Positions 40,893 to 49,312 of a DNA stretch of 64,000 nucleotides are shown here, piece by piece. The notes beneath the pieces were generated by a model. The model was not told the origin of the DNA. It saw nothing but the letters and a program-made list of their open reading frames with translations, and did not search any database. The stretch's first letter is position 1; every line of letters starts with the position of its first letter. The stretch is from Sulfuriferula thiophila (GTDB lineage: Bacteria > Pseudomonadota > Gammaproteobacteria > Burkholderiales > Sulfuriferulaceae). The translations under genes were made by a program, and so were the position numbers. Location: contig NZ_BHGL01000046.1 in NCBI RefSeq assembly GCF_003864975.1, positions 416,172 through 480,171 on the forward strand, read 5' to 3'.

Positions 40893-42604
40893 CAGCAATG
40901 GATCAAACGTATGAAGCGCGATTCCGCCATATGCTCGAAACTTGCCCTCTTTCAGTGTGCATAGTGGCATGCTCGGATCACAAGATCTTGTTTGCTAACC
41001 AGCATTATGCCAAATTGACCAACTCACCCAGAGATCAGTTAGCTGGATCAGATCCCAAACCTTGCTATGCAAACCCTCAGGACTATCAAGATATCCTGCA
41101 CCAGCTAAGTCAGGGGTTAACCGTCACAAATAAGCTGATAGCATTAAAAACACCAGGACAGCAGGCAACCTGGGTATCGGCCTCCTATTCCAGGCTGACA
41201 TACGAGAATGAACAAGCCATATTAGGCTGGTACCATGATCTGACCGAACTAAAGAATGCCGAGAATAGAATTCATCAAATGGCGTTCTATGATGCATTGA
41301 CGCTGCTGCCAAATCGACGTGTGTTGATGGAGCGCTTGCAGCAGTCACTTTTAGCGAGTGTCAGTAGCCAGCAGTATGGCGCCGTACTGTTTATTGGCCT
41401 CGACCATTTCAAAACCATCAACGATACTAAAGGGCATGATATTGGCGATTTGCTGCTTATCGAAGCAGCAAATCGGTTGCAGACATGCGTGTGTGAAACT
41501 GACACTGTGTCGCGCTTGAGTGGCGATGAGTTTTTGATTGTGCTGGAAGCACTCGGCTCTGATATCGACGACGCTACGGCAAATGCCCGGCTGCTAACCC
41601 AAATGATGCATGCTACCCTCAGCGAACCTTATGCACTCAATGAACAGTTATGCAATATCTCATCGAGCATTGGCATTGCGCTGTTCCGCGACCGTCAGGA
41701 TACCCCTGACAATTTGCTCAGATACGCTGAAACCGCAATGCATCAAGCCAAGACAAGTGGACGCAACACCATTCATTTCTATGACGCCGCTATGCAGATT
41801 GCAATTGAAGCGCGTGCCAAGCTGGAGGACGCATTACGTCTCGCGCTCCAAAAACAGCAATTTCGGCTGCATTACCAAATTCAAGTGGATAACCTGCGCC
41901 ACCCTCTTGGTGCCGAAGTGTTATTACGCTGGGAGCATCCTGAACACGGCTTAGTGTATCCGGCGCAATTCATCCCGCTCGCCGAAGACGCCGGCCTGAT
42001 TGGGTCGATAGGACTATGGGTGCTGCAAACGGCATGCGCGCAACTTGCGGCCTGGCAACAGGATGAACTAACCCGCAATCTGGTTTTGGCCGTCAATGTC
42101 AGCCCCAGACAATTACATGAAACTGATTTTGTTGCACAAGTACAACGCGCACTAATAGAAACTGGCGCAACGCCTGCACAACTGAAACTGGAACTGACCG
42201 AAAGCGCCACACTGGAAAATATTGAAGATACCATTATCAAAATGCGGGAAATTGAAATGCTGGGTGTAAAATTTTCTATGGATGACTTCGGCACCGGTTA
42301 TTCTTCTCTGCAATACCTGAAGCGACTGCCGTTGAGTCAAATCAAGATTGACCAGACATTTGTGCGCGACATTGCCAGCGACCCTAACGATGCTTCCATT
42401 GTGCAAACCATTATCGCAATGTCTGCCACACTTGGGCTCGACGTCATCGCGGAAGGCGTGGAAAACGAAGCGCAGTTCCGGTTTCTCGAATTGTGCGGCT
42501 GCAGAGCTTTCCAGGGATACTTTTTCAGCAAACCGGTGCCCCTGAATGAATTTATGAGATTACTTGCGAATCAGCATGCAATAACGAGTAGGAATCCAGA
42601 GTAA
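40889..42604 (+). CDS. PAS-GGDEF-EAL protein with SGDEF and EVL motifs
   Basis: About 571 residues. The start is either TTG at 40889 (4 nt after GGGAGG, overlapping the previous stop) or ATG at 40898. One PAS domain (~10-115) is followed by a GGDEF domain whose signature is S211-G-D-E-F and an EAL domain whose first motif is E343-V-L. The other EAL segments are normal (LKLELTESATL, DDFGTGYSSLQYL, KIDQTFV, VIAEGVEN). SGDEF and EVL occur in some active enzymes, so activity should not be ruled out. It lies downstream of a c-di-GMP riboswitch. Confidence 0.93.
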   Translation: MTAMDQTYEARFRHMLETCPLSVCIVACSDHKILFANQHYAKLTNSPRDQLAGSDPKPCYANPQDYQDILHQLSQGLTVTNKLIALKTPGQQATWVSASYSRLTYENEQAILGWYHDLTELKNAENRIHQMAFYDALTLLPNRRVLMERLQQSLLASVSSQQYGAVLFIGLDHFKTINDTKGHDIGDLLLIEAANRLQTCVCETDTVSRLSGDEFLIVLEALGSDIDDATANARLLTQMMHATLSEPYALNEQLCNISSSIGIALFRDRQDTPDNLLRYAETAMHQAKTSGRNTIHFYDAAMQIAIEARAKLEDALRLALQKQQFRLHYQIQVDNLRHPLGAEVLLRWEHPEHGLVYPAQFIPLAEDAGLIGSIGLWVLQTACAQLAAWQQDELTRNLVLAVNVSPRQLHETDFVAQVQRALIETGATPAQLKLELTESATLENIEDTIIKMREIEMLGVKFSMDDFGTGYSSLQYLKRLPLSQIKIDQTFVRDIASDPNDASIVQTIIAMSATLGLDVIAEGVENEAQFRFLELCGCRAFQGYFFSKPVPLNEFMRLLANQHAITSRNPE

Positions 42605-42616
42605 ACAATCTTCTGA

Positions 42617-42660
42617 TCTGGCACGATATGCGCAGAACGCACATCGTGCCAGACAGATTT
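42617..42660. terminator. Terminator hairpin between convergent genes
   Basis: TCTGGCACGATATGCG (42617-42632) and CGCACATCGTGCCAGA (42638-42653) pair at 15 of 16 positions around a CAGAA loop, followed by CAGATTTT. It serves the GGDEF-EAL gene (+) and touches the stop of the reductase gene (-). Confidence 0.82.
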
Positions 42661-43209
42661 TCAGTCTTTGTGTAACTGTCTCGTCCACGCCATCAGCGCA
42701 ACCAGCTGCTCACGCACCTTCTGCTTGGTCTTATCGTCCACCAGCTCACCATCCTTGAACTTATCCGCCACGGATGACACCATGATTTCCGGTCTATTGA
42801 GTACATAGGCATTGAGAAACACGCAAATCTGCCGCAAGTGATATTGCGCCCGCGCCGTGCCGACAGTGCCGCTAGTCGCACCCATAATGGCGACCGGCTT
42901 GCCATCGAAACTGTTGCTGCCATACGGGCGTGACGCCCAGTCCAGTGCATTTTTCAGCACGCCGGAGATCGAGTAGTTATATTCCGGCGTCACCATCAGT
43001 ATCGCATCTGCCTGCACGAGCTTTGCCTTGAAATCAGCAATAGCCGCCGGAAGGCTGGCTTCCAGATCCTCGTTGTATAAAGGAAAACTGCCTATATCAA
43101 CGATTTCAATTTCAGCACCATCCGGCACCAGTTTCTGCGCGGCAAGCAACAAGGCCCGATTGTAGGAGTCCTTACGCAAACTACCGGCAAACCCAAGGAT
43201 TTTGATCAT
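42661..43209 (-). CDS. NADPH-dependent FMN reductase
   Basis: A 182-residue flavodoxin-like protein from the ATG at 43209 behind GAGGTGG. The FMN phosphate loop GFAGSLRKDSYNRALL is at the N-terminus. TPEYNYSISGVLKNALDWASRP and KPVAIMGATSGTVGTARAQYHLRQI are the hallmark segments of the NADPH:FMN/azo/chromate reductase family. It likely reduces quinones, chromate or azo compounds. It is a stand-alone gene. Confidence 0.9.
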   Translation of the reverse strand: MIKILGFAGSLRKDSYNRALLLAAQKLVPDGAEIEIVDIGSFPLYNEDLEASLPAAIADFKAKLVQADAILMVTPEYNYSISGVLKNALDWASRPYGSNSFDGKPVAIMGATSGTVGTARAQYHLRQICVFLNAYVLNRPEIMVSSVADKFKDGELVDDKTKQKVREQLVALMAWTRQLHKD

Positions 43210-43424
43210 GTCAGCCACCTCTTCAACGCGATTAATGTAGGTATGCAACAACGATGTGATGTCTTAAAGCTAGACCATGCGTCAGGTAAAGTCAAACCAA
43301 TACAACAGGAATCAACTCCGCCCATGCAATCAAACAGACACGATACGGATATTTATGGCACTATCCGGACATATTCCCTTGAAACGCAATAACTTCGCCC
43401 ATTTATTCTGGACTGTTAAAACTT

Positions 43425-44522
43425 ATGCCATCCATTATCAGTCACCCTATCACCCATCTGCGCAAGCTCGGTTTTACCCTGCTACTCGCATCGGGCCCAG
43501 CGCTGGCGGACATCGTAGAGTCAGGCTATTGCGATCCAGCTCAGCCAGGTATTGCTGCACTGGCACGGCATCCCGAGATATACAACATCCATCTTGAAAA
43601 TGATTTGTTTAACGGCTCGGATCAGGGCTACACCAATGGCGTAAAACTGTCCTGGGTCTCGGCCAACCTGAAAGATTATGTAAATGATCCTTGCCTGCCA
43701 TTAACGATACGACGCCTGAACCGACTATTCACCTCCCTGCACAGAACGGGTTATAGTTCGCGCAACATGGTGGTAACACTGGGGCAGTCCATGTACACCC
43801 CGCTGGATAAAACCCGCACCGATGTCATTCCCAACGACCGGCCTTATGCAGGCTGGTTATATCTGGGGCTTGGCTACAACGAACGCGATGCGAGACAGAT
43901 GGATACGGTACAGGTCAACATAGGCATAGTCGGCCCCGCATCATTAGGTAAACAAACCCAGGATTTCATTCATGACCTGCGTGACATACCGCGTTTCAAG
44001 GGCTGGGATAATCAACTGCATAATGAGTTGGGCATACAGCTCGTTGCCGAACGCAGAAAAAAACTGTGGGAAAGCAAAAAAAACAACTGGCTACAATTCG
44101 ATGCCATCACCCACTATGGCGCCAGCCTGGGTAATGTAGCCACTTACCTGAATAGCGGCTTCGAAATACGCGCAGGTCAGGATTTGCCTAACGACTTTGG
44201 TACCTCGCCAATACGTTCTGCGGGTGACAGCAATGCGCCACTTGAAAACGCGATGGCACGGCGCTTTGCAACAGGGGGAATGCTGGTATTTATTTCAGCC
44301 GATGCTCGTCTGGTTGCGCGCGACATTTTCCTCGATGGCAACACGTTCGCTGCCAGTCACAGCGTCAACAAGGAAGTTCTGGTGGGTAATCTCGCAGCCG
44401 GTATTGCCTGGCAATGGCAGGGTGGACAAATCACCTACGCCCATTACATCAGCAGCAAGGAATTTACCACCCAAACCACTAACCCTGGCTACGGTGCAAT
44501 TACACTTAGCCTGGAATATTGA
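43425..44522 (+). CDS. Lipid A deacylase LpxR-family outer membrane protein
   Basis: A 365-residue exported protein (signal peptide to about residue 29, ending SGPALA). It has LpxR/DUF2219 segments: YNIHLENDLFNGSDQGYTNGVKLSW, NDRPYAGWLYLGLGYNER, and a C-terminal beta-barrel strand ending in an aromatic residue (LSLEY). LpxR removes the 3'-acyloxyacyl chain from lipid A at the outer membrane using a histidine and calcium. No strong ribosome site is visible at the chosen ATG. The 215 nt upstream hold no other gene. Confidence 0.87.
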   Translation: MPSIISHPITHLRKLGFTLLLASGPALADIVESGYCDPAQPGIAALARHPEIYNIHLENDLFNGSDQGYTNGVKLSWVSANLKDYVNDPCLPLTIRRLNRLFTSLHRTGYSSRNMVVTLGQSMYTPLDKTRTDVIPNDRPYAGWLYLGLGYNERDARQMDTVQVNIGIVGPASLGKQTQDFIHDLRDIPRFKGWDNQLHNELGIQLVAERRKKLWESKKNNWLQFDAITHYGASLGNVATYLNSGFEIRAGQDLPNDFGTSPIRSAGDSNAPLENAMARRFATGGMLVFISADARLVARDIFLDGNTFAASHSVNKEVLVGNLAAGIAWQWQGGQITYAHYISSKEFTTQTTNPGYGAITLSLEY

Positions 44523-44540
44523 TAATCACCCGCTGACAGA

Positions 44541-45299
44541 TTATTGGTAAAACAGCGCCAATTGCCGGTAAGCCCCCGGGCATGCCGTTTTCAAAATGTC
44601 CGGCGCAGTAAAAAAATACTCGCTCAATACTGCAAAAAACTCTGCCGGATTAGTCGCCGCATACGGGTTGATGCAAGTCGGTCTGGCAGAAGCAAGATCA
44701 TGCTGCAATAGCGCATAAGCATCGCTCAGGTCGGCAGCCCAGCGTTGTCGGCTCATGCCGCTGCGTAATGGTGGCAGGCCATTCATCGCGCCATCCACGC
44801 CATCCAGTTTATGCGCAAATTCATGCAGCACGACGTTATGACCAGGCTGATGGTGATAGCTGTCACGTTCGACATCCGGCCAGGAAAATATTACCGGACC
44901 GCGCAGCCATGCCTCCCCGCTTAACACGGTGGCATCATGATGTACCAGACCGATCGCATCCGTCTGGCCATGATTCACCTTGAACGCACCGGGATAGAGT
45001 ATGACCTCAACCCAATTATCGAAGTAATCGATATCCAGATTCAGGATCAGCAAACAGGCTTGAGCAGCCACGGTTATGCGCATGGCCAACGTCACTTCCA
45101 GACCTTGCACCCCGTTGATAGACTTGTTATGCAGGAACCACACCGTTAGCTCGCGCAGATGTGCCATTTGCACTGCATCGAGATTGTGCAGCACTACCAG
45201 CTTACGGGTCACGCTATGCCAGATGTGATGGGGTATGGGATTGCGGCGCAGCAGCCGACGCATACGCCAGCGACGTAGCGTATTACCGAGTGAAGCCAA
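44541..45299 (-). CDS. MtfA-family zinc peptidase
   Basis: A 252-residue protein close to E. coli MtfA in layout: LILNLDIDYFDNWVEVILYPGAF, IGLVHHDATVLSGEAWLRGPVIFSW, the zinc motif H149-E-F-A-H153 in LHEFAHKLDG, and the third-ligand region FAVLSEYFFTAPD, ending LALFYQ. E. coli MtfA is a cytosolic peptidase that binds the regulator Mlc (established). The start at a TTG (45299) lies 2 nt after the upstream stop. An internal ATG at 45263 is the alternative. Confidence 0.88.
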   Translation of the reverse strand: MASLGNTLRRWRMRRLLRRNPIPHHIWHSVTRKLVVLHNLDAVQMAHLRELTVWFLHNKSINGVQGLEVTLAMRITVAAQACLLILNLDIDYFDNWVEVILYPGAFKVNHGQTDAIGLVHHDATVLSGEAWLRGPVIFSWPDVERDSYHHQPGHNVVLHEFAHKLDGVDGAMNGLPPLRSGMSRQRWAADLSDAYALLQHDLASARPTCINPYAATNPAEFFAVLSEYFFTAPDILKTACPGAYRQLALFYQ

Positions 45300-45301
45300 T
45301 A

Positions 45302-45520
45302 TTAATCTAACGCCTGACTGGCATTGGCACCGGCCAATTGGGAAGCAATATCTTCCAGCGCTTTATGCATTGCAGCCAATATGAGCTTGTCAGCAGCATG
45401 CTGATCTATCTCCGGGATATCCCAATCGAAGATGGCCCGATATTTTTCCACCAGACTGTGCATATCCTTCACTATTTCAGCACGATGCGCTTCCAGTTCC
45501 ATCTGTTCCATTTTGTTCAT
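45302..45520 (-). CDS. Small acidic protein of unknown function
   Basis: A 72-residue protein from the ATG at 45520, behind AGAGGTG. It is predicted helical and charged (NKMEQMELEAHRAEIVKDMH, FDWDIPEIDQHAADKLILAA). I do not recognise the family. It lies 2 nt upstream of the MtfA-like gene and is probably co-translated with it, which hints at a role with that peptidase. A long hairpin precedes it. Confidence 0.6.
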   Translation of the reverse strand: MNKMEQMELEAHRAEIVKDMHSLVEKYRAIFDWDIPEIDQHAADKLILAAMHKALEDIASQLAGANASQALD

Positions 45521-45546
45521 GACATCACCTCTACAATCAATTGGGA

Positions 45547-45595
45547 AGAGACCTTTGCACGATGTAACGAGCGCAGTAATCGTGCAAAAGTCTCC
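45547..45595 (-). other. Long stem-loop in the mtfA operon leader
   Basis: The arms at 45547-45563 and 45579-45595 pair at 15 of 17 positions, including TTTGCACGAT with ATCGTGCAAA, around a 15-nt loop. It lies between the DUF1840 stop and the small gene start. There is no T-run, so it may be an RNA-processing site or weak terminator rather than a strong stop. Confidence 0.55.
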
Positions 45596-45600
45596 GGAAA

Positions 45601-45897
45601 TTATTTCCACATCACATCCGCTTTAGCCATGGCTGCAGCTTCCAGCAGATTCACCAGCGGCAAACCACGATTAGCCATGCTCACTACCGGTTCGTCCGCA
45701 TCCACATCCGTGACTGGCGGGGCAGTAGTATCAGACGCCAGTGCTGCTTTCAGTTGAGCCAATGCAGCCGGCACATCAGCAGCCAGAATAGCACCGGGCA
45801 CCGTTGCGCTGTGCCCCATCATTTTCAGCATGGCGAAACCGACATCCCCGAACATGGTGATGTCGGCATAAGCATCCGTCGTAAATGTTACCAGCAT
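45601..45897 (-). CDS. DUF1840 family protein
   Basis: A 98-residue protein from the ATG at 45897. It shows the family's near-invariant N-terminus (MLVTFTTDAYADITMFGDVG), followed by MLKMMGHSATVPGAILAADVPAALAQLKAAL, and a C-terminal RGLPLVNLLEAAAMAKADVMW. The function is unknown. It lies between DUF302 and the MtfA pair on the same strand. Confidence 0.85.
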   Translation of the reverse strand: MLVTFTTDAYADITMFGDVGFAMLKMMGHSATVPGAILAADVPAALAQLKAALASDTTAPPVTDVDADEPVVSMANRGLPLVNLLEAAAMAKADVMWK

Positions 45898-45964
45898 ACA
45901 ATTTCCTTTTAATAAACGATGAGTTACGCGTAAATACAATTGCAGGTAGTTTGAGTACCCATGA

Positions 45965-46351
45965 TTACAGACTGGCTATCACTCTTTTCAGCTTGGCCTG
46001 AACCTGCTCGGCAATGATGACCAGTTCTGCGTTGCCGACTGCCCCCATCGAAGCAACAGGATCGATGGCAGACACTTCAACCATGCCATCGGACTGTTCC
46101 TGAACGATCACATTGCAAGGCAGCATGGTGCCTATTTTATCTTCCAGCCTGAGTGCCTCATACGCAAAAGGTGGGTTACATGCGCCCAGAATTTTGTATT
46201 GCTTGTAATCCACATTCAGTTTTTTCTTCAACGTCGCCTGCACATCAATTTCGGTAAGGATACCGAAACCTTCTTCTTTCAAAGCTTCCGTAACTTTAGC
46301 GATAGTTGCATCGAATGACAGTTTCATCGTTTTACTAAAATGATAGCTCAT
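45965..46351 (-). CDS. DUF302 family protein
   Basis: A 128-residue single-domain DUF302 protein: FDATIAKVTEALKEEGFGILTEIDVQATLKKKL, then YKILGACNPPFAYEALRLEDKIGTMLPCNVIVQE. The family is linked to stress and sulfur-oxidiser genomes, but its biochemical role is unknown. There is no signal peptide, and it has an AAAGGT ribosome site. The 225 nt upstream hold no gene; a short GAGGG/CCCTC stem near 46460 is the only structure seen. Confidence 0.87.
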   Translation of the reverse strand: MSYHFSKTMKLSFDATIAKVTEALKEEGFGILTEIDVQATLKKKLNVDYKQYKILGACNPPFAYEALRLEDKIGTMLPCNVIVQEQSDGMVEVSAIDPVASMGAVGNAELVIIAEQVQAKLKRVIASL

Positions 46352-46576
46352 GGACTCATTACCTTTAACAATAACTGCACAATGGAATTTGCATTATGAA
46401 TCTGCACTGTTAAACCGTGGAATCGGCTGCTTTACTGTATGCAAATTTGAAAAATACCTGAGGGATAACAATCAACAACCCTCTCATCAGCCTGATTCAG
46501 CTTAAGTCAATTTAGCCCCGCACTTCTGTACGCCAACGCACCAACACACGCCGGTACACGATAAGCACACATAACA

Positions 46577-47203
46577 TCACGCGTCTTTATGCTTGCGCCA
46601 AAACACATACACCAGCATGGCAACCATTGCGAACGCACCCGCCCCTAACACATAGGGTTCATAGTGTTTTAGCAACAGCAACGGTTGCGTGATACGCTTA
46701 CCCAGGTAATAGGCTCCCATGCCCCAGGCACCGACCCACAGTGCCGCACCCAGCGCATTAAATGCCAGAAAACGCCACCAGGGCATTTGCGCAAGACCGG
46801 CGACTATGCCATTCATCTGCCGCAACACGGCCACAAAACGTGCAAAAGTGACCAGCCAACCGCCATAGCGCGCAAAGAAATGCTCAACACGTGCCAGATG
46901 GGCCGCATTCAAACCCACATAACTGCCGAAACGCAACACAACAACCCGACCGCCAAAACGGCCGATTGCATAGCCGATATTATCGCCCAGCACCGCACCG
47001 AGCCATGCTAGCAATAAAAGCGGAGCGATATGGAATTTCCCATGCGCAGCCAGAAAAGCCGCCGTAATCAGTAACGACTCTCCCGGTGCGGGTAGCGCAA
47101 AATCCTCGACCAGTATCCCCAGGAACACGGCGGCGTAACCGTAATGTTCAATATAGGGCTGGGCCGCGGCCAGATACTGATGCAGTAAATCGGTATGTGG
47201 CAT
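46577..47203 (-). CDS. DedA-family (SNARE-associated type) membrane protein
   Basis: A 208-residue inner membrane protein with about five hydrophobic segments and DedA landmarks: ILVEDFALPAPGESLLITAAFLA, LGDNIGYAIGRFGG, and FARFVAVLRQMNGIVAGLAQMPWWRF. DedA proteins act in lipid carrier recycling and membrane homeostasis. It starts 8 nt after the PPK2 stop and is likely co-transcribed with it. Confidence 0.9.
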   Translation of the reverse strand: MPHTDLLHQYLAAAQPYIEHYGYAAVFLGILVEDFALPAPGESLLITAAFLAAHGKFHIAPLLLLAWLGAVLGDNIGYAIGRFGGRVVVLRFGSYVGLNAAHLARVEHFFARYGGWLVTFARFVAVLRQMNGIVAGLAQMPWWRFLAFNALGAALWVGAWGMGAYYLGKRITQPLLLLKHYEPYVLGAGAFAMVAMLVYVFWRKHKDA

Positions 47204-47211
47204 CGGTAAAT

Positions 47212-48123
47212 TTATTCCGTCTCAGCGTCCCGCTTCGGAACGGGTGCGCTGGAGCGTTTTTCCAGCAATTTCCTGATTTCATGCAGCTCTGCAGTGCGTT
47301 TCGCATCCAGTTTCGGAAAGTCCTGCTTGAGCGACCTGAACGTTTCCAGAATAATTTCCGCAATAATCAGGCGGGCGTTCTCCTTGTCATCGGCTGGCAC
47401 CACATACCACGGCGCATCTTTGCTGCTGGTGGCACCCAGACACGCCTCGTACGCCTTCATGTAGTCTTTCCAGTACTTGCGCTCTTCGATGTCCGCCAGA
47501 CTGAATTTCCAGTTTTTTTCCGGCGAATCAATCCGGGCGAGGAAACGTTTACGCTGCTCTTCCTCGGACAAATGCAGGAAAAACTTGACCACCCGCGTGC
47601 CGTTGCGGTGCAAGTGTTTTTCCAGCTCATTCATCGAATGATAACGTTCTTTCCAGATGGATTTTTCATCGAGCAATTCCTCTGGCAGGCCCTGATTGCG
47701 CAGAATTTCGGGATGGACGCGCACGATCAGCACATCTTCATAATAGGAACGGTTAAAAATACCGATACGGCCGCGCTCCGGCATACACTGCACGGTACGC
47801 CACAGAAAATCATGATCCAGCTCGGTCACGCTGGGGTGTTTGAAACTGTAAACCTGGCAGCCTTGCGGATTCACACCCGACATCACATGGCGGATCGCAC
47901 CATCTTTACCCGCAGCATCCATCGCCTGAAAAATCAGCAATACCGAGTAATTGTTCGCCGCATAATGCCGCTGCTGCATCGCACTCAGCTCAGCCACCTG
48001 AGATGCCAGCATCTCCTGGTACTGCACCTTGGATTTGTATACAGGCTTTACCAGCGTCGGCCATTTTTTGAGGCTAACTTTTTTGGCAGCGGGCACCCGG
48101 AAATCTGCAACATTGATTTTCAT
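47212..48123 (-). CDS. PPK2-family polyphosphate kinase
   Basis: A 303-residue P-loop phosphotransferase. Walker A is A67-M-D-A-A-G-K-D-G75. Walker B and lid segments are [22 protein letters not shown] and [19 protein letters not shown]. It makes nucleoside di/triphosphates from polyphosphate. The class I, II or III preference is not evident from the motifs. The ATG at 48123 has AAAGGA 7 nt upstream. A start at 48141 would overlap the preceding gene fossil. Confidence 0.92.
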   Translation of the reverse strand: MKINVADFRVPAAKKVSLKKWPTLVKPVYKSKVQYQEMLASQVAELSAMQQRHYAANNYSVLLIFQAMDAAGKDGAIRHVMSGVNPQGCQVYSFKHPSVTELDHDFLWRTVQCMPERGRIGIFNRSYYEDVLIVRVHPEILRNQGLPEELLDEKSIWKERYHSMNELEKHLHRNGTRVVKFFLHLSEEEQRKRFLARIDSPEKNWKFSLADIEERKYWKDYMKAYEACLGATSSKDAPWYVVPADDKENARLIIAEIILETFRSLKQDFPKLDAKRTAELHEIRKLLEKRSSAPVPKRDAETE

Positions 48124-48133
48124 TTCATTCCTT

Positions 48134-48649
48134 TCAGTCATGCGGTTTATTTTTATGCTTAGTCAACGCTTCAAAGCCGGAAATAACGTCAAACAATTCG
48201 GCGTCTATCCCGCTCTGGCGCAGACGGTGATAGGTCAGATTCAGATCAACCAGTAACTCGTCGATATTTTTCTCGGCGCGCTGCATCGCTGCCAGTCCGA
48301 CATGCTCAAGCCGTATTTGCACCCGCTCGCCTATCGCCCACACTGTCTTATTGCCAAGCAGCTCATCATCCAGACTGACAGGCTTGCCCACGACACCACT
48401 GAATTGCTCGGTGGTAAAAAACGATACCAGCCCGTCGATGGCCTTAATACCGGTTTCAATAAATTCGGATTGGGTAGAACGACGCATCAGGGCAAGTGGT
48501 GCGTTATGCATCGAACGCCACGCCACATCCAGTGGCTCAGGCTGATGATCAATCACATTGCCAAACACGTCACACATGCACCTGACTATGTTTTTGCCAA
48601 CAGGGACCAGAACCTGAGTTGACGTCAGCGCAATGCCGCGTTTGCGCTG
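48134..48649 (-). pseudogene. Fossil joining F1-ATPase beta N-terminus to gamma C-terminus
   Basis: The open stretch read leftwards from 48649 begins RGIALTST and VLVPVGKNIV, then CDVFGNVIDHQPEPLD, RSMHNAPL and STQSEFIETGIKAIDGL. These are beta-subunit landmarks up to just before where the Walker A loop should come, which is absent. The C-terminal half reads LAAMQRAEKNID, TYHRLRQSGIDAELFDV and ISGFEAL, the gamma-subunit C-terminus. The middle (~35 residues) is unclear. No normal start exists (a TAG lies upstream; an internal ATG is at 48577). N-ATPase operons run from beta to gamma, so one internal deletion explains this. Confidence 0.75.
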
Positions 48650-48823
48650 CTAAATTCATCATAGAACGTTTTGATCAGGCCTGCCAGCCATTTACAGCCA
48701 GCACCACTTTTCACGCGCGCACACTGCTACGCCAACCTCAAAATTTCATAATCAATATGCTAGACTCAACGCTGAATGTTGCTTGCCAACCCTACTGCTA
48801 TCCACTCAACAGGAACCCCTACC

Positions 48824-49210
48824 ATGCGCTTACTCCACACCATGCTTCGCACCGCCGACCTGGATCGCTCCATCGCTTTTTATACCCAGATACTGGGCAT
48901 GAAATTGCTGCGCCGCAATGACTATCCGGAAGGAAAATTCACCCTGGCATTTGTCGGCTACGGCGACGAATCGGAAAACTCGGTAATTGAACTGACCTAC
49001 AACTGGGGCATAGACAGTTACGAACAGGGCACCGGCTTTGGCCATATCGCCATTGAAGTGGACGACGTCTATGCCACCTGCGAAGCCATTAAAAAACTGG
49101 GCGGGAAAGTGGTACGTGAAGCCGGGCCTATGAAACATGGCACCACGATCATTGCATTCGTCTGCGATCCGGATGATTACAAAATCGAACTGATCGGCAA
49201 GAAACACTAA
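48824..49210 (+). CDS. gloA: Lactoylglutathione lyase (glyoxalase I)
   Basis: A 128-residue metalloenzyme that isomerises the methylglyoxal-glutathione adduct. Metal ligands fit H5 (MRLLHTMLR), E in [11 protein letters not shown] in [11 protein letters not shown], and E in [29 protein letters not shown] is the family's start. AGGA precedes the ATG at 48824. Its length matches the E. coli enzyme (135). Confidence 0.95.
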   Translation: MRLLHTMLRTADLDRSIAFYTQILGMKLLRRNDYPEGKFTLAFVGYGDESENSVIELTYNWGIDSYEQGTGFGHIAIEVDDVYATCEAIKKLGGKVVREAGPMKHGTTIIAFVCDPDDYKIELIGKKH

Positions 49211-49312
49211 AGGATATTGAACCCGATTGCATCACCATAGTCGGAACAAAGCCATCTCAGCGATGCGATCAAGATTTATAACACCAGCCAACGACTGCTT
49301 GTGGAGAGAACT

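Noticed and set aside
42617..42632. A second sigma-54-like site (TGGCACGATATGCGC)
   Set aside because: It lacks TTGC at the right spacing and is one arm of a terminator hairpin.
47086..48162. A 358-codon open frame antisense to the PPK2 gene
   Set aside because: The minus strand encodes a clearly conserved PPK2 protein. The antisense frame is rich in His, Arg and Gln and has no family match.
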